Source: Photobacterium sp. TLY01
GTDB taxonomy: Bacteria > Pseudomonadota > Gammaproteobacteria > Enterobacterales > Vibrionaceae
Length of the DNA: 64,000 bases
Direction of reading: 5' to 3'
Assembly: GCF_021432065.1 (NCBI RefSeq)
Contig: NZ_CP090364.1
Coordinates: forward strand, 1,750,601 to 1,814,600
Below the pieces are notes generated by a model. It did no database searches. It was not told the origin of the DNA and worked only from the letters and a program-made list of their open reading frames with translations. Positions 8,742 to 21,880 of this stretch are shown in pieces. Position numbers and translations under genes: made by a program. Numbering within the stretch: position 1 is the stretch's first letter; each line of letters begins with the position of its first letter.

Positions 8742-8756
8742 AAGCAGAGGATAACT

Positions 8757-9425
8757 ATGATTCTGATCACAGGCGCCAGTAGTGGACTGGGTGCGGCGCT
8801 GGCTGCTTCTTATGCCGCCGATGGCCACACGCTGACACTGACAGGCCGAAACGACGAGCGCTTACATCACATCGCCCGTCAATGTCAGCCGGCCAATATC
8901 TGTACCCTGACTGCCGATCTTTCTGATGCCAGCTCGGTGTCATCTCTGTTCGATAAACTGCCATCCGCACCTGAAACCATGATTTTCTGTACCGGCAGTG
9001 GCTATTTCGGCTCGCTGGAGAAACAAGAGCCTGATGCGATTGCGCAACTGTTCAGTGATAACTTGCTGTCTGCGACCTATTTTCTGCGGGAAGCGGTTCA
9101 ACGCTACCGTAATACTCCCCTGACCTGCGCGATTGTGATGTCGACGGCGGCTCAGGTTGCGAAAGCCGGCGAATCAACCTATTGCGCGGCCAAATGGGGC
9201 GTCAGGGGACTGGTGGAATCAACCCGGTTGGAATTGAAAGGCAAGCCAATGAAACTGGTCGGGGTGTATCCTGGCGGCATGGCAACCGAATTCTGGGCCA
9301 GCAGTGGTAAAGAGATGGATATCAGCAGTTTCATGACACCTGAAGAAACCGCTACCATGCTCAAGAAAGCGCTGCAACATGCAGAGCACGGCTATGTTTC
9401 TGATGTTACGATCAATCGTTATTGA
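8757..9425 (+). CDS. Short-chain dehydrogenase/reductase
   Basis: A 222-residue classical SDR. The NAD(P)-binding motif TGASSGLG starts at residue 5, Ser lies in the MSTAAQ strand, and the catalytic pair is YCAAKWG (YxxxK). The PGG(M)ATEFW segment follows, as in many short SDRs. It oxidises or reduces an unidentified alcohol or carbonyl. The start ATG 8757 has AGAGGATAAC before it. The 15-bp gap suggests translation from one mRNA with the glycosyltransferase. Confidence 0.88.
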   Translation: MILITGASSGLGAALAASYAADGHTLTLTGRNDERLHHIARQCQPANICTLTADLSDASSVSSLFDKLPSAPETMIFCTGSGYFGSLEKQEPDAIAQLFSDNLLSATYFLREAVQRYRNTPLTCAIVMSTAAQVAKAGESTYCAAKWGVRGLVESTRLELKGKPMKLVGVYPGGMATEFWASSGKEMDISSFMTPEETATMLKKALQHAEHGYVSDVTINRY

Positions 9426-9515
9426 TCCCGCCCGCACTGCTCACCCCCCACTCTCTTTCGCAAGCTGACCGGACTGGTGGCTTGCGATCGATTCCGGCCA
9501 ACTCCCCCGGCAAGA

Positions 9516-9531
9516 AAGTAAACGGTTACAC
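9516..9531. promoter_or_regulatory. GalR-type operator upstream of galR
   Basis: AAGTAAACGGTTACAC is a near-palindromic 16-mer with the LacI/GalR-family core GTAAnCGnTTAC. It lies 118 bp before galR and resembles the sites before galT and mglB, so autoregulation is likely. Confidence 0.6.
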
Positions 9532-9648
9532 CAGATAAATACTATTTTATTCATGAAGTTATGCCATGGTCACAGTTGATCGGCATTCTTTGATTGAAAC
9601 TATTACACCTGCGTTGTTTAATAGGCTGGAATATTGAATGAGGTCACC

Positions 9649-10653
9649 ATGGCAACGATCAAAGATGTCGCAAAACACGCAGGTGTGTCTGTTGCGACCG
9701 TTTCCCGCGTTATCAATAAATCGCCCAAAGCCAGTCAGACGGCGGTTGATGCTGTCACTCAGGCCATGCGAACTCTGGGTTACCGGCCCAATGCCAACGC
9801 CAGAGCGTTGGTGAACCAGAGCACCAACACTTTGGGTGTTCTCGCCGGTGATGTTTCTGACCCCTTCTTTGGCGCGATGGTCAAAGCGATTGATGGGATT
9901 GCCCGTCAGGAGAAAAAACATCTGCTGATCGGTAACGGATACCACAATGCCGATCAGGAGCGCGAAGCCATAGAGTTGCTGCTCAACAGCCGGTGTGAAT
10001 CCTACGTCATCCACAGTAAAGCACTCAGCAATGACGAATTAATCGAATTTGCGCGTGAAGTTCCCAGCATGGTGCTTATCAACCGATTTATTCCTGAGAT
10101 CGCTAACCGATGCATCGCCCTTGATAACGAACGCGGCACGTATCTGGCCACCAAATTTCTGATTTCGCACGGCCACCAGCATATTGGTTATGTCAGTTCA
10201 AACCATGATATCGAAGACAGAGAGCAGCGCAGAAACGGATACGAAAAAGCACTGGAAGAACACGGTCTTCCATTTCGTGAAAGTTATATTGAGTTCGGTT
10301 CACCGGATGGTGAAGGCGGTGAAAGCGCAGCCATTAACCTGCTGGCGAAAAACCTGCCAATTACAGCGATTGTCACCTATAACGACTTTATGGCCGCGGG
10401 TGTGCTCTCCGTGCTGGATGAAAATGGCATCCGCACACCGGAGGAAATGTCGCTGGTTGGTTTTGACGATGGCGCGCTGGCAAGATACCTGCACCCGAAA
10501 TTGACAACCGTCCGCTACCCCATTCAAATCATGGCCGAACAAGCTGCCATTTTGTCGATGAAATTAGCCAAAAATGAAGCCATCAGCCCTGACAGCCGTT
10601 TATATGCCCCCACCCTGGTGCGCCGCTTATCCGTACGCGCATTGTCGGACTAA
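9649..10653 (+). CDS. galR: Galactose operon repressor, LacI family
   Basis: A 334-residue LacI-family regulator. Residues 1-60 are the helix-turn-helix and hinge (ATIKDVAKHAGVSVATVSRV, then ALV hinge). The rest is the periplasmic-binding-protein-like sensor with the usual GVLAGDVSDPFFGAMV strand and a C-terminal dimerisation region. Similarity and position next to galTKM, lacZ and mglBAC identify it as GalR/GalS; galactose would be the inducer. ATG 9649 after TGAGGTCACC is the family start. It is convergent with galM. Whether it is the only gal regulator in the genome cannot be told. Confidence 0.9.
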   Translation: MATIKDVAKHAGVSVATVSRVINKSPKASQTAVDAVTQAMRTLGYRPNANARALVNQSTNTLGVLAGDVSDPFFGAMVKAIDGIARQEKKHLLIGNGYHNADQEREAIELLLNSRCESYVIHSKALSNDELIEFAREVPSMVLINRFIPEIANRCIALDNERGTYLATKFLISHGHQHIGYVSSNHDIEDREQRRNGYEKALEEHGLPFRESYIEFGSPDGEGGESAAINLLAKNLPITAIVTYNDFMAAGVLSVLDENGIRTPEEMSLVGFDDGALARYLHPKLTTVRYPIQIMAEQAAILSMKLAKNEAISPDSRLYAPTLVRRLSVRALSD

Positions 10654-10704
10654 AAAAGGACGGACTGAAAAAGGACGGTCTGAAACAGAGACGGAATGAA
10701 AATG

Positions 10705-10736
10705 AAAAAAAGCGAGTGGCAATCTGCACACTCGCT
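10705..10736 (-). terminator. Terminator of the galTKM operon
   Basis: AGCGAGTG (10711-10718) pairs with CACTCGCT (10729-10736). Read on the minus strand the stem is followed by a run of seven T, which fits a Rho-independent terminator downstream of galM. Confidence 0.8.
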
Positions 10737-10795
10737 GATGTGATTTCATCTCCCTCCGGATAAATCACCAACCGGCATTAAAGCCGGACATACCT

Positions 10796-11866
10796 CTACT
10801 CGAAATCAAACTGATAACAGGTCGTGTGCTGATAACTCTCCCCCGCAGTCAGCCAGGCATCACTGAAGTGCCATTCCGGGTGATTGGGAGAGTCCGGCAA
10901 ATACTGGGTTTCAATCGCAATGCCCTGATGCTGTTGATAACACCCATCACGCCCGGGTGTGCCTGCCAGTGCATTGCCGGTATAAATCTGAACCGCAGGC
11001 TTAGTGGTCCTCACTGTCATGGATACCTGTTCGTCTTCTGATACCAGTTCAACGGCTGTCCCTGTGCCGATAACGTCATCATCGAGGACAAAGGCATGGT
11101 CATAACCGCCCGCCTGTTGCTGATCCGCATCCAGCAGCAAATCCTGACGAACAGGCTTGCCCTTGCCAAAATCGAATCCGGTTCCGGCAACCGCCCGCAG
11201 TTCACCGGTCGGAATCCTATCCGAATCGGTTACGACATAGCGTTGTGCATGGACGGTTAAACGGTGATCCAGGCAGTCAGAACCGGACTCAGCCCCAGAC
11301 AGATTGAAATAGGCATGATTGGTGAGATTCACCGGCGTGTCTTCATCCGTGTGTGCCTGGTAGTCGAAAATCACCTGATTCGATGCATTGAGTGACACAG
11401 TCACAGAAACCGTCAAGTGGCCGGGGAAGCCCTGATCGCCCGCCGGTGATGACCCACTGAAACGGATCATGGCGTCTGAACATTCTTCTACCTGCCAGCG
11501 CTGCCTGTCAAATCCGTGCGGGCCGCCGTGCAGGCAATGGGCATTTTCATTCGCCAGCAGACTGAAGACTTTGCCATTGCGGCTGAAGCGGCTGTTGCCA
11601 ATCCGGTTCGCAAAGCGTCCCACCGTCGCGCCGAGATACGCTGTCTGACGCTGGTAATCAGCCAGAGTACGGCAGCCCAGCAGCACTTCACGGCGACCGC
11701 AGCGCAACGGTAAAGTGCAGCTGACCCAAGTCGCCCCAATATCCATGAAGGTGGCTGTCATGCCATTGGCATTGGATAAAGTGAACACCCGAGCCGGTTG
11801 ACCGTCTTCTGCTGCACCGGCTGTCAGGTCGGCAGTCAATTGCTGCACAAAGTCATCACTGAGCAT
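10796..11866 (-). CDS. galM: Aldose 1-epimerase (galactose mutarotase)
   Basis: A 356-residue galactose mutarotase. It interconverts beta- and alpha-D-galactose so that GalK can use the alpha anomer. Visible motifs are the substrate-binding NRIGNSRF region, [12 protein letters not shown], and the catalytic histidine segment [12 protein letters not shown]; the catalytic Glu lies near the C-terminus in [12 protein letters not shown]. Length is normal. It is the last gene of galTKM and overlaps galK by 11 bp, implying coupled translation. A strong terminator follows. Confidence 0.93.
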   Translation of the reverse strand: MLSDDFVQQLTADLTAGAAEDGQPARVFTLSNANGMTATFMDIGATWVSCTLPLRCGRREVLLGCRTLADYQRQTAYLGATVGRFANRIGNSRFSRNGKVFSLLANENAHCLHGGPHGFDRQRWQVEECSDAMIRFSGSSPAGDQGFPGHLTVSVTVSLNASNQVIFDYQAHTDEDTPVNLTNHAYFNLSGAESGSDCLDHRLTVHAQRYVVTDSDRIPTGELRAVAGTGFDFGKGKPVRQDLLLDADQQQAGGYDHAFVLDDDVIGTGTAVELVSEDEQVSMTVRTTKPAVQIYTGNALAGTPGRDGCYQQHQGIAIETQYLPDSPNHPEWHFSDAWLTAGESYQHTTCYQFDFE

Positions 11867-13064
11867 TAAGTACGTCCTGTTGCAGCAAAACGCTTTTCAG
11901 CACACCGGCACCTGCCATTGGCTGACAGACATAGATGCTGGCCTGCAGCCCGGTTGCGTTTTCGTACTGCGCTTCAACAGCCCGCTGGACAGCGTCGACC
12001 AGTTCCGCAGGCACCAGCGCGACCACGCATCCGCCAAAACCGCCGCCTGTCATGCGCACACCGCCCCGCTCGCCAATTGCTGCTTTCACTATGTCTACCA
12101 GGGTGTCGATTTCCGGTACTGTGATTTCAAAATCATCCCGCATCGACTGATGAGAGTCCGCCATCAGCTGGCCAAGCGTTGCCAGATCCCCCTGCTCTAA
12201 TGCTTCAGCCGCACGCAGGGTACGCGCATTTTCAGTGATAATGTGTTTGGCCCGGCGGGCAACCACCTCATCCAGTTGCTCCGCCTGAGCCTGAAACCTG
12301 GAGATATCCACATCCCTGAGCGCTTTTACGCCAAAGGCCTGCGCAGCGGCTTCGCATTGCTGACGACGGGTGTTGTATTCACTGCCGACTAATCCGCGTT
12401 TTTTGTTGCTGTTGATGATCACCACCGACAACTCAGGCGGCAGAGAGACAGCCTTGGTCTCTAATGAACGGCAGTCGATTAACAGCGCATGTCCCGCTTC
12501 GCCTTCAGCAGAAATCAGCTGATCCATAATGCCGCAATTGCATCCGACAAACTGGTTTTCAGCCTGCTGACCGATTAAAGCAATTTCCTGCTGTGTCAGT
12601 GACAGATCGAACATAGCGTTAAACGTCTGCCCGATCACCACTTCCAGCGCCGCGGATGAGCTCAGCCCCGCGCCCTGGGGCACATTACCGCTGACCGCAA
12701 TATCAATCCCGCCCAATTCACAACCACGCGACTGCAGACAGTCAATCACACCGCGAATGTAGTTGACCCACAGGCAATCTTTGTCAAACACCAGGGGCTG
12801 AGAAAGATCGAACGTATTGATCTCCCCCTGATAGTCGAGAGCCATCACCCGCACACACTGATCGTCACGTCGGCTTGCGGCCACCATGGTTTGATAATCA
12901 ATGGCGCACGGCAGAACAAAACCATCATTGTAATCTGTGTGCTCACCAATCAGATTCACGCGTCCCGGCGCCTGGATCAGGTGGGAAGGTGAATAGCCAA
13001 ACCCCTCAACAAAGGCGGTTTCAAGGCGATTGACGAGCTGTTCTTCCCGGCTGTATGTCGTCAT
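11856..13064 (-). CDS. galK: Galactokinase
   Basis: A 402-residue GHMP kinase that phosphorylates alpha-D-galactose at C1 with ATP. The galactokinase signature [15 protein letters not shown] is near residue 35, the GHMP ATP-binding loop [16 protein letters not shown] near 130, and the C-terminal motif [10 protein letters not shown] near 345. It is about 20 residues longer than E. coli GalK, mostly at the C-terminus. The start overlaps the galT stop by 4 nt (ATGA), a typical coupled junction in the gal operon. Confidence 0.95.
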   Translation of the reverse strand: MTTYSREEQLVNRLETAFVEGFGYSPSHLIQAPGRVNLIGEHTDYNDGFVLPCAIDYQTMVAASRRDDQCVRVMALDYQGEINTFDLSQPLVFDKDCLWVNYIRGVIDCLQSRGCELGGIDIAVSGNVPQGAGLSSSAALEVVIGQTFNAMFDLSLTQQEIALIGQQAENQFVGCNCGIMDQLISAEGEAGHALLIDCRSLETKAVSLPPELSVVIINSNKKRGLVGSEYNTRRQQCEAAAQAFGVKALRDVDISRFQAQAEQLDEVVARRAKHIITENARTLRAAEALEQGDLATLGQLMADSHQSMRDDFEITVPEIDTLVDIVKAAIGERGGVRMTGGGFGGCVVALVPAELVDAVQRAVEAQYENATGLQASIYVCQPMAGAGVLKSVLLQQDVLNAQ

Positions 13065-14149
13065 GACTGCTTTTCCTTACTCATATTTGCTTCGCGATAG
13101 TGGACATCGCTGACAGCCCGCAGTCTTTCTGCGGCCTGTTCTGGCGTTAAATCACGCTGGCTTTCTGCCAGCATTTCGTAGCCAACCATGAATTTCTTGA
13201 CACTCGCTGAGCGTAACAATGGCGGGTAAAACAAGGCGTGCAATTGCCAATGGTCCAGATCATGACTGTCCGTGTCGCTGTGCTCAAAGAAAGGGGCGAA
13301 ATGCCATCCCATTGAATATGGGAATGGACACTGAAACAGATTGTCATAACGACTGGTGAGCTTTTTCAGCGCCAGTGCCAGATCTTCACGCTGCACAACA
13401 GACAACTCGCTCATTCTGCGAATCTGTGTTTTCGGCAGCAGCAAGGTTTCAAACGGCCAGGCTGCCCAATAAGGAACGACCGCCAGCCAGTGCTCGGTCT
13501 CCACTACCGTTCTGCTGCCATCGGCCAGTTCCGAGTTGACATAATCCAGCAGCAACGGCCTGCCGTGCCGCTGGAAATAGTCGCGCTGATACTGATCTTT
13601 CACCGCCACTTCGTTGGGCAGAAAGCTGTTGGCCCAGATTTGCCCGTGCGGATGCGGTTGCGAGCAGCCCATGATGGCGCCTTTGTTTTCAAAGGCCTGT
13701 ACCCAAAGAAAGCGCTGACCTAGTTCTTCAATCTGGCTGTCCCAGGTATTGACGATCTCGGTAATGGCCGACAGGGGCAATTCAGGCAGCGTTTTACTGT
13801 GATCCGGTGAGAAACACACCACCCGGCTCAGCCCCTGAACGGATTGAAACTGAAACAGGCTGGTTCCTTCGCTGCTGGCAGACGGCGTGTCTGGCATTAA
13901 CGCAGCATGATCGTTGTTGAAGACATAAGTCCCGGTATAAGCCGGGTTCACATCACCCGACACCCGGGTATTGCCTGCACACAAGAAGCACTCGCTGTCG
14001 TAAGGCTGATCCGGTGCCACCGCTTGCGATTCATCTGCACCTTGCCAGGGCCTTTTCGCCCGGTGGGGCGACACCAGTACCCACTGACCGGTCAGCGGGT
14101 TCAAACGCCGGTGCGGATGTTCGCTTGCATCAAATACGTCTGTAAACAT
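13061..14149 (-). CDS. galT: Galactose-1-phosphate uridylyltransferase
   Basis: A 362-residue enzyme that exchanges UMP between UDP-glucose and galactose-1-phosphate. The active-site HPHGQIW motif (His-x-His, the second His being the uridylylated nucleophile) is clear near residue 165. Zinc-ligand Cys residues of the E. coli enzyme have counterparts in ECFLCAGN. It is the first gene of galTKM on the minus strand, directly behind two GalR-type operators. No galE accompanies it, so UDP-galactose must be epimerised by an enzyme encoded elsewhere. Confidence 0.95.
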   Translation of the reverse strand: MFTDVFDASEHPHRRLNPLTGQWVLVSPHRAKRPWQGADESQAVAPDQPYDSECFLCAGNTRVSGDVNPAYTGTYVFNNDHAALMPDTPSASSEGTSLFQFQSVQGLSRVVCFSPDHSKTLPELPLSAITEIVNTWDSQIEELGQRFLWVQAFENKGAIMGCSQPHPHGQIWANSFLPNEVAVKDQYQRDYFQRHGRPLLLDYVNSELADGSRTVVETEHWLAVVPYWAAWPFETLLLPKTQIRRMSELSVVQREDLALALKKLTSRYDNLFQCPFPYSMGWHFAPFFEHSDTDSHDLDHWQLHALFYPPLLRSASVKKFMVGYEMLAESQRDLTPEQAAERLRAVSDVHYREANMSKEKQS

Positions 14150-14239
14150 AGTGACTGAATGCCTTCTTATCGTGGTGACTTACAATGAGCAGCAGTGTAG
14201 CAATCCGCCGCTCAGGGAGACTGTTACCTTTCTCACACA

Positions 14240-14255
14240 GTGGAAACGTTTACAA
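14240..14255. promoter_or_regulatory. GalR-type operator proximal to galT
   Basis: GTGGAAACGTTTACAA is a 16-bp near-palindrome with the GalR core centred at 14247/14248, 91 bp upstream of the galT start. It is paired with a second site 87 bp away. Confidence 0.75.
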
Positions 14256-14326
14256 ATTAATTGAAAAAACACAATCCATGTTCGGAATTAATCTTTCCAA
14301 GATACGTAACATTTGAAATAAACCCA

Positions 14327-14339
14327 ATGTAAACGTTTA

Positions 14340-14342
<3 letters not shown>
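14327..14342. promoter_or_regulatory. GalR-type operator distal to galT, overlapping the lacZ stop codon
   Basis: ATGTAAACGTTTATCA is a near-perfect GalR-type palindrome centred at 14334/14335. Its right edge covers the lacZ stop codon at 14340-14342. The 87-bp centre-to-centre spacing from the proximal site would suit DNA looping as known for the E. coli gal operators. Confidence 0.7.
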
Positions 14343-17534
<3,192 letters not shown>

Positions 17535-17600
17535 TTAACAATGCACACAGACAGCGACACCAGGATGAAAAAACGGGTGCGCTGTCTGCATCGGGTTCGC

Positions 17601-18617
17601 TTATTTCTTGTTCGCGTACTTCATCGAGTCGAGGGCGACCGCAAAAATGATGATGCCGCCTTTAATGATGTACTGCCAGTAAGGGCTGACACCAATATAG
17701 GTCATCCCGTAATTGATGATGGTAAAAATCAGCACCCCGGTTACCACACCGATCACACTCCCCACGCCACCGGCGAAGGACACGCCGCCAACCACACAGG
17801 CCGCGATGGCATCCAGCTCATACATGAAACCCAGGTTGTTGGTTGCCGAGCCGATACGCCCCGCTTCCAGCATGCCGCCGAAGGCGTAAAACACACCAGA
17901 CAGCGCGTAAATTTTCAGGAGTGTCACCGGTACATTCACACCCGAGACTTTCGCCGCTTCCGGGTTACCGCCAATCGCAAAGATATTTTTGCCAAATACC
18001 GTTTTATTCCACAGTACCCACACCACGCCAATGGCAATCACGGCGTAGAAGGTCAGGTAAGACAGCCTGAAACTGCCCAACCGGATGAATCCCTGTGCAA
18101 ACTCTGAAAAGCGCGGATCAAACCCGGCGATTGGTGAAGCCCCCACTGAATCAAAATACAGCGAGTTGACCCCGTAGACGATGATCATGGTCCCCAGCGT
18201 GGCAATAAACGGCGTCACCCGCATGTAGGCGACAATAAAGCCATTCACTAAACCTATCAGGGCACCGACAGCACAAACCGCAATAATGACAGCCACAATC
18301 GGGATCTGACCCAGATCCGGGAAGACTTTGTTGACGTTGTCTGATGCCTGCAGCAAAGTTGCAGACAGCACTGCTGCAAGCCCCACCTGACGACCGGCGG
18401 ACAAGTCTGTGCCCTGAGTAATAATCAGGCCAGCCACACCCAGTGCAATGATGATACGAACGGAAGACTGGGTCAGAATATTACTTAAATTTCTCAAACT
18501 TAAAAAAGACGGTTCCTGAATCACGATAATCGCGAGCAGAATAAAAAGCACTGCATAAATACCGCCGGCTTTCAGGTAGCGCATCATGCTTAATTTTTTT
18601 AATGTTTCCATGTTCAT
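17601..18617 (-). CDS. mglC: Galactose/methyl galactoside ABC transporter permease
   Basis: A 338-residue inner-membrane permease with about ten hydrophobic segments and the BPD_transp_2 signature around AGLIITQGTDLSAGRQVGLA. It forms the membrane pore of the MglBAC galactose importer. Length equals E. coli MglC. Two in-frame ATGs are close together (18617 and 18611). The AAGGG before them is 2 nt from the first and 8 nt from the second, so the second may be the true start. The mglA stop is 5 bp upstream. Confidence 0.93.
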   Translation of the reverse strand: MNMETLKKLSMMRYLKAGGIYAVLFILLAIIVIQEPSFLSLRNLSNILTQSSVRIIIALGVAGLIITQGTDLSAGRQVGLAAVLSATLLQASDNVNKVFPDLGQIPIVAVIIAVCAVGALIGLVNGFIVAYMRVTPFIATLGTMIIVYGVNSLYFDSVGASPIAGFDPRFSEFAQGFIRLGSFRLSYLTFYAVIAIGVVWVLWNKTVFGKNIFAIGGNPEAAKVSGVNVPVTLLKIYALSGVFYAFGGMLEAGRIGSATNNLGFMYELDAIAACVVGGVSFAGGVGSVIGVVTGVLIFTIINYGMTYIGVSPYWQYIIKGGIIIFAVALDSMKYANKK

Positions 18618-18622
18618 AACCC

Positions 18623-20131
18623 TTACAGATAGCGGGAAGCAAGGCTGAGAATTTCACTTTGTGTCGTATTTCTGGTCTCGACAATACCTGCTGCACGACC
18701 GTTACTCATCACCAGAATACGATCGGTTATTCCTAGCAACTCAGGCATTTCAGACGAAATAATAATGATACCTTTATCTTTTTTAGCCAGCTCTAATATC
18801 AGCTGATAAATTTCAAATTTCGCGCCAACATCAATGCCGCGAGTGGGTTCATCCAGCATCAGTATTTCAGGTCCGGTTAATAACCAACGCCCGATAATGA
18901 CTTTTTGCTGATTACCTCCTGATAAGGAACCAATCGTGGTTTTATGTGAAGGCGTTTTTACCCGCATGGAGTCAATCACCCACTGAGTATCACTCGACAT
19001 TTTTTTATTGCTGAGTAAACCTGTGCCTTGTTTATAGTCGTCCAGGTTGGCGATCAAAGCATTAAAACGAATATCGAGGTTGGCGTAGATCCCGGTCGAA
19101 CGACGCTCTTCTGTCACCAGCGCGAAGCCGTTTTTAATGGCTTCATGCGCGTCACGGTTCGCCACAGCGCTGCCGTGCAGCAGGATTTCACCTTTGCTGC
19201 GCTCACGAATACCAAACAAGGTTTCAACGACATCGGTTCGCTTAGACCCGACAAGACCTGCGATGCCAAGCACTTCGCCTTTGCGTAACTCAAAACTGAC
19301 GTCTTTAATCGAAGGCTGATTCAGTGCGGTCAGGTTTTTCACTTCCAGAATCGGTTCTTTCGGAATGTTATCTTTTTCAGGAAAGCGCTGGGTCAGTTCA
19401 CGGCCGACCATCATGCTGATAATGTCATCCATGCTCAGGCCTTCCAGCGGCCGGGTATCAATCCATTGCCCGTCCCGCAATATCGTAATTTCGTCACAAA
19501 TCGAAAAGATCTCTTCCATTTTATGCGAAATATAAATAATGCCGCAGCCTTTGTTTTTCAGCTTATTAATAATGGTAAACAGATGGTTCACTTCTTTTTC
19601 AGTCAGAGAAGAAGTCGGTTCATCCATAATCACGATCTTGGCGTTATATGAAAACGCTTTGGCTATCTCAACCATTTGCATTTGAGAAACAGAAAGTGTC
19701 GAAACTTTTACTTTTGGATCGATATCAATATCTAATTCTTCAAAAACACGCTTGGTTTCTTCATACATTTTATTCTGGTCAACAAACAGCCCTTTCTTGG
19801 GGTATCTGCCTAACCAGATATTATCCATGACTGTGCGCTGCAGTACCTGGTTTAATTCCTGATGAACCATAGACACGCCAGATTCCAGCGCTTCTTTCGA
19901 TGACTGGAAATTGACCGGTTTACCCAGAAAGACAATCTCACCCTCATCTTTCTCGTAAATACCAAACAAGCACTTTAATAAAGTCGATTTCCCGGCCCCG
20001 TTCTCCCCCATTAAGGCATGAATAGAATGAGGACGGACTTTGAGATTGACATTATCCAGGGCTTTTACGCCGGGAAATTCCTTGCTGATCCCTGACATCT
20101 CCAGCAGGAATTCATCATTTTGTATTGTCAT
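18623..20131 (-). CDS. mglA: Galactose/methyl galactoside ABC transporter ATP-binding protein
   Basis: A 502-residue double ATPase typical of sugar importers. The first half has a complete Walker A (GENGAGKST), an ABC signature region [14 protein letters not shown] and Walker [11 protein letters not shown]. The second half has a degenerate Walker A ([12 protein letters not shown]) but intact LSGGNQQKV and [13 protein letters not shown], as is usual for this family. It powers galactose uptake with MglC and MglB. Placed between them with short gaps. Confidence 0.95.
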   Translation of the reverse strand: MTIQNDEFLLEMSGISKEFPGVKALDNVNLKVRPHSIHALMGENGAGKSTLLKCLFGIYEKDEGEIVFLGKPVNFQSSKEALESGVSMVHQELNQVLQRTVMDNIWLGRYPKKGLFVDQNKMYEETKRVFEELDIDIDPKVKVSTLSVSQMQMVEIAKAFSYNAKIVIMDEPTSSLTEKEVNHLFTIINKLKNKGCGIIYISHKMEEIFSICDEITILRDGQWIDTRPLEGLSMDDIISMMVGRELTQRFPEKDNIPKEPILEVKNLTALNQPSIKDVSFELRKGEVLGIAGLVGSKRTDVVETLFGIRERSKGEILLHGSAVANRDAHEAIKNGFALVTEERRSTGIYANLDIRFNALIANLDDYKQGTGLLSNKKMSSDTQWVIDSMRVKTPSHKTTIGSLSGGNQQKVIIGRWLLTGPEILMLDEPTRGIDVGAKFEIYQLILELAKKDKGIIIISSEMPELLGITDRILVMSNGRAAGIVETRNTTQSEILSLASRYL

Positions 20132-20209
20132 ACAGTCTTACCAATGTGCGGCTGGAAGCCCGGAGAAGCGGTAGCATGCCCCTCCAGGCCTGGATGGAAC
20201 AAGGCGTGG

Positions 20210-21187
20210 TTATTTCAGGGTGCTGGCATCAACACCGACGTAAGGAACGCGAACCACTTTGTTCACCACTTTCCAGTGGGTGCCTTCCGTCGCTGAACGG
20301 CCGTTGGCAAGGTTACGTGCCAGCTCAAACGTCGCTTTTGCCTGGTTCTGGGCATCGTTCAAGACCGTACCCGCCAGCTCGCCTTTTTTGATCATGCTCA
20401 GTGCTTCGTCCAGGGCATCTACACCAAAGACAGGGAGCTGACTTTTACCCACCGCTTTGAGTGATTCCACCGCACCCATCGCCATTCCATCATTATTGGC
20501 AATCACAACTTCGATCTTGTTACCGTTTGGACCGGAGATCCAGGCGTCCATTTTGTCTTTCGCCATCGCGGTATCCCACATGCCTGTATCCATGTGCAAT
20601 TGCTGGGTTTCGATACCGTTGTCGTTAATCGTCTTCACCGAATAAGTGGTACGGGCTTCTGCATCAGGATGGCCCGGTTCACCTTTCAGCATCACAAACT
20701 GCAGCTTGCCGTCTTTGTTCAGATCCCATTCCGGATGCGCTTTCCATTGCTTCGCAATCAGATTGCCCTGAATGACGCCCGACTCTTTTGAATCTGTGCC
20801 GACGTAATAGGCTTTGTCATAGCTTGCCAGAACGGCGGCACTCGGTTCTTTGTTGTAGAACACAACCGGCACATCATCCATTTTCGCTTTACTGATCACA
20901 ACCGGTGCTGCCGCCGGGTCAACCAGGTTGATCGCCAGCGCCTGAACGCCCCTTGCCAGCATGATGTCGATCTGATCGTTCTGCATTGACTGACTGTTTT
21001 GTGAGTCATTCATCATGATGCGGGTATCACCGTCCTGATTGGCTTCTTTTTCAATCGCCTGGCGCACAACCGACATAAAGTTGTCGTCATATTTATACAC
21101 AGTCACGCCGACTGTGGTGCCTGCTGTAGCTGATGAAGCGAGTGTAACGCCCGCGCAAAGGGTTGCTAGCAAGGTTAATTTTTTCAT
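20210..21187 (-). CDS. mglB: Galactose/glucose-binding periplasmic protein
   Basis: A 325-residue periplasmic binding protein. It has a Sec signal peptide (KK start, hydrophobic core, cleavage near SATAG) followed by [13 protein letters not shown], the characteristic first strand of galactose-binding proteins. The calcium-site region DLNKDGKLQ is present. It delivers galactose and glucose to MglAC and may also serve chemotaxis. ATG 21187 is preferred over the TTG one codon earlier; AGGACGAG precedes it. It is the first gene of mglBAC-lacZ, 135 bp from a GalR-type operator. Confidence 0.95.
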   Translation of the reverse strand: MKKLTLLATLCAGVTLASSATAGTTVGVTVYKYDDNFMSVVRQAIEKEANQDGDTRIMMNDSQNSQSMQNDQIDIMLARGVQALAINLVDPAAAPVVISKAKMDDVPVVFYNKEPSAAVLASYDKAYYVGTDSKESGVIQGNLIAKQWKAHPEWDLNKDGKLQFVMLKGEPGHPDAEARTTYSVKTINDNGIETQQLHMDTGMWDTAMAKDKMDAWISGPNGNKIEVVIANNDGMAMGAVESLKAVGKSQLPVFGVDALDEALSMIKKGELAGTVLNDAQNQAKATFELARNLANGRSATEGTHWKVVNKVVRVPYVGVDASTLK

Positions 21188-21321
21188 CAAACTCGTCCTG
21201 TATTCATTATTGGTATACGACTGGGTGTAGGGTTGAGGCCATGCGATTCATGTCGCTTATCCGACCTAACAGCAGCGAGTCTACCCCGACAAAAGTTAAT
21301 AAAAAGTGATCAACACCAAAA

Positions 21322-21337
21322 ATGTAAACGTTTCCCC
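21322..21337. promoter_or_regulatory. GalR-type operator upstream of mglB
   Basis: ATGTAAACGTTTCCCC has a perfect left half-site and centre of the GalR-type palindrome and a weaker right half. Its left half is identical to that of the distal galT operator, which supports joint control of transport and catabolism. Confidence 0.7.
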
Positions 21338-21880
21338 TGCACAATAAAAACCTCAGTTATGTAACAAAGCTCTCAGGCAGGTATCAAAACAGCAGCGTTC
21401 GGCGGCTGGCATAACACTGAGATAACACTGCAGTTAAATACCTTAAAATCAGATACTTATCGTTTTATCATCTTAATTTATGAGCGATAGGAAGGAATAA
21501 ATCAGGATACGGCCACCCTCTTCATCGTATTTTTGTAACAAAAAACACGTCGATGAGCCTCACAAAACATGCAGAAACGTCCCCACAGCCTCAGGTTAGC
21601 CAAGAGAAGAAAGATTGACCAGATTGATCATGTGAGCAGGAATTCACCCAAAAGTGTAAACGATACCAAAACATCACTAACCATATATCCCGTCACTCAT
21701 CGCCGGCAAGAATCGGCTTTGAATCAACGCGGTTTGACAGCTCAGCTATACTAAGCTCGTAATCGGCACGATGGATCGGCATTAGTTTTCCAGATGTGAT
21801 GTTCTGTGAATGAACTATACGACTCATACTCAACCCAGCTCACGGACGAATCACACACCCATTTTTGTGCGGAGGCCGCG
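21338..21880. other. Divergent intergenic region between mglB and the BCCT transporter
   Basis: About 540 bp without a believable gene. A partial operator-like sequence GTGTAAACGATACC lies at 21654-21667, matching only one GalR half-site. The sequence is AT-rich near 21420-21550. Promoters for both neighbours must lie here, but I cannot place them reliably. A frame that joins the BCCT gene from 21806 lacks family support. Confidence 0.35.

Noticed and set aside
10660..10685. Short direct repeats AAAAAGGACGG after galR
   Set aside because: Two imperfect copies of about 11 bp next to a stop codon; most likely local slippage, with no structural role visible.
21654..21667. Second GalR operator in the mglB-BCCT gap
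   Set aside because: Only the left half matches the core; the right half diverges, so I keep it as a mention within the intergenic entry.
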